Positions 1-4,081 of a stretch of DNA of 5,563 nucleotides are shown piece by piece. The stretch is from the NCBI GenBank assembly GCA_002432565.1, contig DJFP01000014.1, positions 2,496 through 8,058 of the forward strand. The letters are read 5' to 3'. Source of the stretch: Flavobacteriales bacterium UBA5869 (GTDB taxonomy: Bacteria; Bacteroidota; Bacteroidia; Flavobacteriales_D; Crocinitomicaceae). Below the pieces are notes generated by a model. The model worked only from the letters and a program-made list of their open reading frames with translations. It did no database searches and was not told the origin of the DNA. Position 1 is the first letter of the stretch. The number at the start of each line of letters is the position of its first letter. The position numbers and the translations under genes are program-made.

Positions 1-32
1 CTAAACAATTCTTACTTAGCTGCTATCTGGAG

Positions 33-135
33 GTAAACTTCTAAAAAGTCATGGGGTAGGTATTTTCCCGGCTGCTTACCATAATCAATCTTAAAATTGA
101 TACTTTTAAACTGTCTGATTTTTAGGGAAGTTTAC
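33..135. repeat. Bulged inverted repeat with nested hairpins
   Basis: Arm 33-51 reads GTAAACTTC-TAAAAA-GTCA. The reverse complement of 116-135 reads GTAAACTTC-CC-TAAAAA-TCA. The arms therefore match over 9+6+3 bases, with a 2-base bulge on one side and a 1-base bulge on the other, around 64 internal bases. Two smaller hairpins fit inside: 55-60 with 75-80 (one G.T pair) and ATCAAT/ATTGAT (84-89 / 96-101). The right arm ends one base before the ATG at 137 and contains AGGGAAG, the only Shine-Dalgarno-like string ahead of that gene. As RNA, the fold would hide the ribosome site; as DNA, the arms could be the ends of a small element. The pairing is seen directly; the role is unknown. Confidence 0.5.
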
Positions 136-136
136 A

Positions 137-401
137 ATGTTTGTCGCATACGTTTTATATTCTGCTGCTCACGATAAAATTCACATTGGTTACACCTGCG
201 AGTTAATCGATCGGTTTTCACTCTCCCAATGAATTTGCATCAAAAGGTCATACTGTTAAGTTTCACCCCTGGGAAGTTATTTATGTTGAGTTTTTTGTTT
301 CCCTCTGTTCTCGGAAACTCACCAAAGAAAGAAGTCTCGTCGAAAATAGTTCTCCGGGAATGATTTTCTTTAACATGAAGTCCTTTTCAGAAGATTCCTG
401 A
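137..401 (+). pseudogene. GIY-YIG endonuclease family protein, frameshifted remnant
   Basis: From ATG 137 the frame reads MFVAYVLYSAAHDKIHIGYT and on through ELIDRF, then stops at TGA 230-232. This matches the N-terminus of small UvrC/YhbQ-like GIY-YIG proteins, usually about 80-95 residues: AYV for the GIY strand, HIG for YIG (Tyr replaced by His), and the Arg of the following helix in DRF. The next frame continues the family sequence as HSPNEFASKG and then PWEVIYVEFF, running to TGA 399-401. Dropping one T from the TTTT at 215-218 joins the halves as DRF-HSPNEF, so the lesion is a single +1 shift. The C-terminal tail after VEFF lacks the usual REK-LK-GREF helix, so further decay there is likely. 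Intact members are structure-specific or homing-type nucleases; this copy would make only 31 residues. A sequencing error at the T-run cannot be excluded. Confidence 0.75.
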
Positions 402-408
402 AATTCAT

Positions 409-666
409 TCAGATCTCCACACCTAAAAATTCCGGCAAAGTCATTCCATGAGCCCGGGCCAATATCAGCAGGCTTTTGTAAGTAATGTTTTTTTTCCCTG
501 CTTCCCACCGACCGTAATGAACACGTGACAAGTTATGGTCCAAAGCAAACTTCTCCGCACTCTTATAGCCTTTGGAAATCCGAAGAGCTCTTATTCTTCG
601 ACCCAATTCCATAAGTTCCTGATCACTATCTAATTGACTGTTTTTTGCCACTTTTCCTTCGTACAT
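409..666 (-). CDS. XRE (Cro/C1-type) helix-turn-helix regulator
   Basis: This is a small DNA-binding protein of 85 residues from the ATG at 664-666. After a polar N-terminal tail (1-16) it is a single Cro/C1 HTH domain. Helix 1 is about 18-32 (ELMELGRRIRALRISKG), helix 2 about 36-45 (SAEKFALDHN), and the recognition helix about 47-57 (SRVHYGRWEAG), with the typical S-x-x-x-x-x-x-W-E-x-G pattern. Two more helices follow (62-74 and 76-81). There is no enzymatic or membrane part, so it most likely acts as a dimeric repressor or a phage/plasmid-style control protein. A TTG at 694-696 would add ten hydrophobic residues and seems less likely. A GTG at 649-651 with GAAGGAAAAG just before it is another option. 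No strong ribosome site precedes the ATG. Its 3' end faces the GIY-YIG remnant seven bases away. The dyad at 728-740 upstream is a possible autoregulatory operator (inference). Confidence 0.85.
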   Translation of the reverse strand: MYEGKVAKNSQLDSDQELMELGRRIRALRISKGYKSAEKFALDHNLSRVHYGRWEAGKKNITYKSLLILARAHGMTLPEFLGVEI

Positions 667-726
667 ATAAGTGCAAAACAACAGTAAACCAACCAAAAAG
701 CAAACAACCTTTGAGTGAACAACTAT

Positions 727-734
727 TAAGTTTG
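727..734 (+). promoter_or_regulatory. Possible Bacteroidota -7 promoter box
   Basis: TAAGTTTG fits the TAnnTTTG consensus of the Bacteroidota primary sigma factor. The nearest TTTG upstream is at 710-713, but the 13-base gap is shorter than the usual spacing of roughly 17-23, so the -33 part is weak. Transcription would start near 740 and read toward the terminator at 908-947. Confidence 0.4.
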
Positions 735-740
735 CAACTT
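728..740. promoter_or_regulatory. Short dyad, possible operator
   Basis: AAGTT-TGC-AACTT is a perfect 5-base dyad with a 3-base centre. It overlaps the TAAGTTTG box and lies 61 bases upstream of the XRE start codon. Size and symmetry suit an XRE dimer site that could control both directions. This is inferred from position only; no second copy was seen. Confidence 0.3.
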
Positions 741-947
741 TATGGTTTATTTTTTTATATTTATCCGTAAATGGGAGTCAGGAAGCTTAATTTTTTACGA
801 TCTACTACTACTCTTGCGTAAAACGGGGAAGTTCACCCTCCGTGTAGTGTAAACCCCAATAATTGTAGCGATCACAAGGGTTTTAATCGGTGAAAAAATG
901 ATAAGACGGCATAGAGGCGGGGATTCTGCCTCTATGCCATTTTATTT
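741..947 (+). ncRNA. Candidate small structured RNA with own terminator
   Basis: No convincing protein gene lies between the TAAGTTTG box (727-734) and the intrinsic terminator (908-947), yet the terminator needs an upstream plus transcript. The interval contains several possible local stems: TACTAC (806-811) with GTAGTG (844-849), enclosing ACGG (823-826) with CCGT (840-843), then AAACCC (851-856) with GGGTTT (878-883), then the terminator hairpin. A transcript of about 205 nt would have the size of a 6S-like or regulatory RNA, but I do not see the closed, bubble-containing rod of 6S and recognise no named family. The 5' end is a guess from the promoter box. Confidence 0.35.
908..947 (+). 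terminator. Intrinsic terminator, plus strand
   Basis: An 11-bp perfect stem pairs GGCATAGAGGC (908-918) with GCCTCTATGCC (928-938) around a 9-base loop. It is followed by ATTTTATTT. No protein gene lies upstream on this strand. On the minus strand the nearest T-run (from AAAAAA at 893-898) is ten or so bases away, so plus is the preferred direction. Confidence 0.75.
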
Positions 948-1115
948 CGAAGAATCATATGGATAGAGAAAAGTTCGTGTGTTTGAATTTAGAGTGAGTT
1001 TTATTATAAGATCCTTTTTGTAATTATTCAATTGTTTTTGAACCTAATCCCTTTTTCTGATTCGAAATAATCCGAAAACCCTTATCTGCTTAATATCTTA
1101 TTCATCTCATCCGTT

Positions 1116-1123
1116 TATCTTTG
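1116..1123 (+). promoter_or_regulatory. Bacteroidota -7 promoter box for the secreted protein gene
   Basis: TATCTTTG matches TAnnTTTG exactly and sits 19 bases before the ATG at 1143, which predicts a 5' leader of only about a dozen bases. No clear TTTG -33 element is visible at the usual distance. Confidence 0.55.
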
Positions 1124-1142
1124 CCACCTAAAATACAAAACC

Positions 1143-1625
1143 ATGAACAAAGCCATTGCAGTAGCAATCGTTGCAACCTTGGGTTGCACCACCTTCGTTT
1201 CGGCACAGGACGGAACTAAAACTTCGACTTCCATTCCTGCAGGAAAAGAACGCATCAGCCTCCAGGCTATTGAAATCCCCGCTGCGATGATCGTTCCAAC
1301 CGGTGTGAAAGCCTTAGAGGAAACTTACAGTTATTACATTTCCAACGGAAGTAATTTCATTATCTCAGTGGAATCTGCTTACGACATGAACATGGAAAAG
1401 TTAAAAGCAGAGATTGCATCGAATCCGGATAAAAAATTGCTTTCAACCAAGGCACATTCTGTAATCTTTCAGGAAAAGATGATGGGCCGTGAGATGGTGC
1501 ATTTCGAATCTTATGTTGAGATCGGCGGACAGCTTTACCGTTTCTATGACAAACGCGTTACTCCGTTGACACTAGAGCAGGTTACACCAATGTGTGAAGC
1601 TGTTGAGACTATTCAGCCCTTGTAA
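1143..1625 (+). CDS. Secreted protein of unknown function
   Basis: The product has 160 residues. Residues 1-21 form a clean Sec signal peptide: MNK, a hydrophobic core AIAVAIVATLG, and a signal peptidase I site after FVSA, with mature Gln22. Cys15 in TLGC is not a lipobox, because the -3 position is Thr. The mature part, about 139 residues, is mixed alpha/beta and Met-rich, with a conserved-looking middle (YSYYISNGSNFIISVES) and the stretch HFESYVEIGGQLYRFYDKR. It has no cysteine besides Cys15, no membrane helix and no C-terminal type IX sorting domain, so it is probably periplasmic. I do not recognise the family. The start follows the TATCTTTG promoter box with the AT-rich, SD-free leader typical of the phylum. 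A terminator 31 bases downstream makes it a single-gene unit, convergent with the membrane protein gene. Confidence 0.85.
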   Translation: MNKAIAVAIVATLGCTTFVSAQDGTKTSTSIPAGKERISLQAIEIPAAMIVPTGVKALEETYSYYISNGSNFIISVESAYDMNMEKLKAEIASNPDKKLLSTKAHSVIFQEKMMGREMVHFESYVEIGGQLYRFYDKRVTPLTLEQVTPMCEAVETIQPL

Positions 1626-1656
1626 TCGGCAATCTTAAGGTCTAAGAATTTTTATG

Positions 1657-1690
1657 AAAGGTTGTTCCACTGAGGACAGCCTTTTGTTGT
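1657..1690 (+). terminator. Intrinsic terminator after the secreted protein gene
   Basis: AAAGGTTGT (1657-1665) pairs with ACAGCCTTT (1676-1684). A bulged T, then CC/GG, close a 5-base loop (ACTGA). The tail is T-rich (TTTTGTTGT). One pair is a T.G wobble that works only in plus-strand RNA, so it terminates the 1143-1625 gene rather than the convergent one. Confidence 0.75.
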
Positions 1691-1701
1691 AATTAGGTCC
1701 C

Positions 1702-2193
1702 TCAAAATCGTTTGGAGAGAACGGTTTGGATAAAACCAAGAATATTCAGCCCAATCAGGATACCATAAAAAACCATGCCGATTTGATAATGGACCGTAAG
1801 ATCTGCCCCGTCACTATTGTTTTCTACACCACCAACATAGGCATTTAACCAAAGGGGAAAAAGAGCAAGCAACAAAGCCTGAATACTCAAACAAGCAAGT
1901 ACATCACCCTTGTTTCTGAGAAAACAAGCCATAAGTGATAAAACCGAAAAGAACAGCATAAAAATGAGTTGGAATATCACAGCAAAGCTAATCCCCCAAA
2001 AACCAAAGTCTTTGCCGGTAATGGTGCTACCGTAAATGTAAATATCAGGAACGGTTGGGCCATAATTTTTGAAACCCAATGGACCAATTTTCATCCAAAC
2101 GAATGGAGTAAACAGACAAGCCATGGAAAGCAGTAGGGAAGCCAAAAGAGTGATGCGATAGTTCATCATGAGGTAGTTAACGAATAATAGCAT
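1702..2193 (-). CDS. Four-helix integral membrane protein, unknown function
   Basis: The 163-residue product is very hydrophobic, with four likely membrane segments: about 12-34, 66-91, 97-118 and 135-158. The loop between helices 1 and 2 (35-65) carries GPLGFKNYGPTVPDIYIYGS; the loop between helices 3 and 4 (119-134) is acidic (GGVENNSDGADL). The tail SKRF and the basic RNK between helices 2 and 3 suggest both termini are cytoplasmic, which fits an even number of helices. It is most likely an inner-membrane protein; no enzyme motif or family was recognised. Start choice is uncertain: ATG 2191-2193 has AT-rich upstream sequence, but ATGs at 2167-2169 and 2164-2166 give a more normal N-terminus (MNYRITLLASLLL). 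The minus-strand terminator at 2204-2238 leaves almost no space for a promoter directly before the gene. Confidence 0.75.
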   Translation of the reverse strand: MLLFVNYLMMNYRITLLASLLLSMACLFTPFVWMKIGPLGFKNYGPTVPDIYIYGSTITGKDFGFWGISFAVIFQLIFMLFFSVLSLMACFLRNKGDVLACLSIQALLLALFPLWLNAYVGGVENNSDGADLTVHYQIGMVFYGILIGLNILGFIQTVLSKRF

Positions 2194-2203
2194 GAAATAG
2201 TAT

Positions 2204-2238
2204 TAAAAAAGGCTGCATATCATCGCATACAACCTTTT
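2204..2238 (-). terminator. Intrinsic terminator or attenuator, minus strand
   Basis: In minus-strand RNA, AAAAGGTTGTAT (2238 to 2227) pairs with ATGCAGCCTTTT (2218 to 2207) in a 12-bp stem with an 8-base loop, ending in a run of six T and then AATA. Two of the pairs are G.U in the minus RNA and would be C-A clashes in plus RNA, so the direction is clear. It lies 11 bases before the membrane gene's first ATG. It therefore either ends an upstream minus transcript or attenuates the membrane gene. Confidence 0.7.
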
Positions 2239-2254
2239 CATTCAAATCGGACCT

Positions 2255-2262
2255 TACCTTTG
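2255..2262 (+). promoter_or_regulatory. TAnnTTTG box, client unclear
   Basis: TACCTTTG fits the Bacteroidota -7 consensus, without a visible -33 TTTG. A transcript from about 2269 would cover the 35-codon plus frame at 2285-2392 and could run on into the hydrolase gene as a second, longer leader. It may be a chance match. Confidence 0.25.
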
Positions 2263-2265
2263 TGC

Positions 2266-2370
2266 TACCCCAAACAAGGATAGAATGAGTGCAAGTAACC
2301 GTCGTGTAATCACACGTTTCAATTTTTTCCTGAAAGCAGGATTTAATATATTTCTCAAAATGTATTCCAT
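2266..2370 (-). CDS. Possible small basic hydrophobic peptide
   Basis: An ATG (2368-2370) to TAG (2266-2268) frame of 34 codons starts MEYILRNILNPAFRKKLKRV and ends LLALILSLFG. The layout is a short N-terminal helix, a strongly basic centre (RKKLKRVITRR) and a hydrophobic C-terminus, as in small membrane-interacting peptides. Support comes from context: the strand-specific terminator begins 28 bases after its stop codon, and no other minus gene exists for that terminator. Against it, there is no Shine-Dalgarno site, no clear promoter, and an overlapping plus-strand frame of equal length. It could instead be a leader peptide for the membrane gene beyond the terminator. I recognise no family. 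Confidence 0.35.
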
Positions 2371-2448
2371 GACAATAAGTTACGGAATCTGATCGACTTA
2401 TCCAAGTTTGTTTGCGCTTCCACGTAAATCTCTTACGACCTGCATTCC

Positions 2449-2456
2449 TAATTTTG
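2449..2456 (+). promoter_or_regulatory. Bacteroidota -7 promoter box for the hydrolase gene
   Basis: TAATTTTG matches TAnnTTTG and lies 63 bases before the ATG at 2520. A start near 2463 gives a leader of roughly 57 bases. The two TTTG strings at 2407-2414 are too far upstream to be the usual -33 element. Confidence 0.5.
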
Positions 2457-2519
2457 TACTTTAATAATAAGAATCAAAAAAAACTGCTAATTTTCCAGCA
2501 ACATCTTAAGCTATTCACA

Positions 2520-4022
2520 ATGAAAAAACTAACTCTCGCCTTCGTTCACGGATACAGTGTCACCAATACCGACACTTACGGAGAAATGCCTTTGAGGCTG
2601 GCACAGGAAGCCGGAGCTTATGGCTACGAACTCAAAATCGAACACATTTTCCTGGGACGCTACATCAGTTTCAACGACGAGGTGCGCTTGGAAGATATTT
2701 CCCGTGCTATGGAACAGGCCGTGCAGGAACAATTGTTCCCGACCTTAGCTGCAGGAGAAAGATTTGCATGTATTACGCATTCCACCGGCGGGCCTGTTGT
2801 TCGCACCTGGTGGAATAACTATTACAAAGACCAAAACACGATTTGCCCGATGAGCCATTTGGTCATGCTTGCTCCGGCGAATTTCGGTTCTGCTTTGGCG
2901 CAGTTGGGTAAAAGCCGTCTGAGCCGCATCAAATCGTGGTTTGATGGAGTAGAACCCGGACAGCGTGTATTGAACTGGCTCGAATTAGGAAGCACGGATG
3001 CCTGGAAACTGAATAAGGATTGGATCCAAAACGGACAAAAACACATCGGTCCGAACGGTATTTTCCCATTCTCACTGATCGGGCAGGATATCGACCGTAA
3101 ATTGTACGACCATTTGAATTCATACACAGGGGAACTCGGAAGCGATGGAGTAGTGCGCGTTGCAGCGGCAAACCAAAACAGCCGTTATGTCAAACTTACG
3201 CAGGAAACTCCCAAATTGGTAGGTGGAAAGTGGCAGGCGAATAACCTGGAAATTTCCGATTATACGGAAGCACCTCCAACACCTTTCCGGGTAGTGACTT
3301 ACAAATCACATTCGGGTGCTGAAATGGGAATTATGCGCAGTCCGCTGAAAGATCCGAAAGACCCGAAAGGAACAGAAGTGGTGAATGCGATTTTCCGGTG
3401 TATCGGTGTGGCAACTGATGCTGATTATAAAAAACTGATAACTGATTTCAATAAAGAAACAGTTGCTGTCCAGGAAAAAGGCCTGGTAGAGGAAGACAAA
3501 CGACTATTCGGAAAGAAATACTATGTTCACGACCGCTATTCCATGATCCTTTTCAGGTTGACAGATTCGGAAGGGCATGCAGTGACTGATTTCGATTTGA
3601 TTTTAACAGGTGCAAATCACGATCCGAATGGCTTGCCGGCAGGTTTCTTCGCAGACAGACAATGCAACCAGGTCAATAAATCAACGGTCAGTTATTTCTT
3701 CAATTACGATGTTTTCCGGGGAAGAAAAGCAATGACTGTAAATGGCTTCAAACTGGATGAATTGAGGGGAATCAATGAGTTGGGATTGATTATTCGTCCA
3801 AGACCGGATGAAGGTTTTATCCGCTATTTGCCTTGTGAGATCCATGCTTCGAAAGACTTGTTCGACAAAGTGCTGCAGCCTAATTCCACAACCATGATCG
3901 ATATCTGTATCCAGCGGGTGGTAAGCAATGAAGTATTCCGCTTTGAGAAAGTGAAAAATACTTCCGGGGTTCAAAACCTGAATTTCAAAAAAGTAGCTCC
4001 CGGAAATGGGATTGTGAAATAA
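2520..4022 (+). CDS. Alpha/beta-hydrolase, lipase/phospholipase-like esterase
   Basis: This is a 500-residue cytoplasmic hydrolase, probably an esterase or phospholipase acting on lipid or acyl esters. Residues 4-13 form the first core strand and oxyanion loop (LTLAFVHGYS, His10-Gly11). The nucleophile elbow is ITHSTGG with Ser88, where Thr86 replaces the first Gly of GxSxG. The acid is probably Asp209 in GSDGVVRVAAAN, a context seen in LCAT- and PGAP1-like lipases. The base is probably His264 in SHSGAEMGIM. Residues about 300-500 form a further, strand-rich domain (for example YSMILFRLTD, DFDLILTGANHD and YFFNYDVFRG). Its role is unknown; substrate binding is possible. No signal peptide is present. 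ATG 2520 is preferred over an in-frame TTG at 2412: it begins right at the fold and sits downstream of the promoter box. It is a single-gene unit closed by the palindromic terminator. Substrate is not determinable here. Confidence 0.85.
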   Translation: MKKLTLAFVHGYSVTNTDTYGEMPLRLAQEAGAYGYELKIEHIFLGRYISFNDEVRLEDISRAMEQAVQEQLFPTLAAGERFACITHSTGGPVVRTWWNNYYKDQNTICPMSHLVMLAPANFGSALAQLGKSRLSRIKSWFDGVEPGQRVLNWLELGSTDAWKLNKDWIQNGQKHIGPNGIFPFSLIGQDIDRKLYDHLNSYTGELGSDGVVRVAAANQNSRYVKLTQETPKLVGGKWQANNLEISDYTEAPPTPFRVVTYKSHSGAEMGIMRSPLKDPKDPKGTEVVNAIFRCIGVATDADYKKLITDFNKETVAVQEKGLVEEDKRLFGKKYYVHDRYSMILFRLTDSEGHAVTDFDLILTGANHDPNGLPAGFFADRQCNQVNKSTVSYFFNYDVFRGRKAMTVNGFKLDELRGINELGLIIRPRPDEGFIRYLPCEIHASKDLFDKVLQPNSTTMIDICIQRVVSNEVFRFEKVKNTSGVQNLNFKKVAPGNGIVK

Positions 4023-4023
4023 A

Positions 4024-4053
4024 AGCAGGGGCGTAAAATTTTACGCCCCTGCT
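4024..4053. terminator. Bidirectional terminator, perfect 30-base palindrome
   Basis: The left half AGCAGGGGCGTAAAA (4024-4038) is exactly complementary to the right half (4039-4053), so the hairpin stem has about 13 bp below a tight AT turn. It starts one base after the hydrolase stop codon and ends 28 bases before the cytochrome stop. A T-rich stretch follows on both strands: GTTCTGTTTATT on plus, TTTATTTCAC on minus. Confidence 0.85.
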
Positions 4054-4081
4054 GTGTTCTGTTTATTGATAATTCATTGGT

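Larger units (their letters stand above)
667..1142. other. Long spacer without a recognised protein gene
   Basis: These 476 bases separate the divergent XRE regulator and secreted-protein gene. The spacer holds the TAAGTTTG box and dyad (727-740), a candidate structured RNA with an intrinsic terminator (to 947), and the promoter box of the next gene (1116-1123). The only plus ORF of any size, ATG 742 to TAA 850-852 (36 codons), is Leu- and Phe-rich because of T-runs and CTA repeats, and has no family resemblance. I see nothing recognisable between 948 and 1115, which is very AT-rich. Confidence 0.6.
2194..2519. other. Spacer between divergent membrane and hydrolase genes
   Basis: These 326 bases contain a minus-strand terminator (2204-2238), a possible 34-codon minus ORF (2266-2370), a TAnnTTTG box at 2255-2262 with no clear client, and the probable hydrolase promoter at 2449-2456. 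On the plus strand, ATG 2285 to TGA 2390-2392 is an overlapping 35-codon frame preceded by AAGGA. Only one of the two tiny frames, if either, is likely to be real. Confidence 0.5.

Noticed and set aside
1..44. End of an upstream plus-strand gene running into the window (stops at 34-36 or 42-44)
   Set aside because: Only 11-14 codons are available in either open frame, with no recognisable sequence, so it cannot be told from chance.
33..135. Integron attC site, suggested by bulged arms
   Set aside because: The outer ends do not fit the RYYYAAC / GTTRRRY core-site pattern, and no integrase is in the window.
281..508. Minus-strand 75-residue frame over the GIY-YIG remnant
   Set aside because: It overlaps both the nuclease remnant and the XRE gene in another frame and has no recognisable domain, so it is a shadow frame.
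742..852. 36-codon plus-strand frame after the TAAGTTTG box
   Set aside because: The composition is driven by T-runs and CTA repeats, there is no ribosome site, no family resemblance was seen, and the predicted RNA start leaves almost no leader. A structured RNA explains the interval at least as well.
741..947. 6S RNA identity for the candidate small RNA
   Set aside because: The 5' and 3' ends do not pair into the long rod with a central bubble that defines 6S RNA; only local stems are visible.
2285..2392. 35-codon plus-strand frame preceded by AAGGA and the TACCTTTG box
   Set aside because: It lacks a terminator and overlaps the minus frame that has one. The AAGGA site is the only positive sign, in a phylum that rarely uses it.
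2412..2519. TTG-initiated 36-residue N-terminal extension of the hydrolase
   Set aside because: The alpha/beta-hydrolase fold starts right after ATG 2520, and the TAATTTTG promoter box lies inside the extension.
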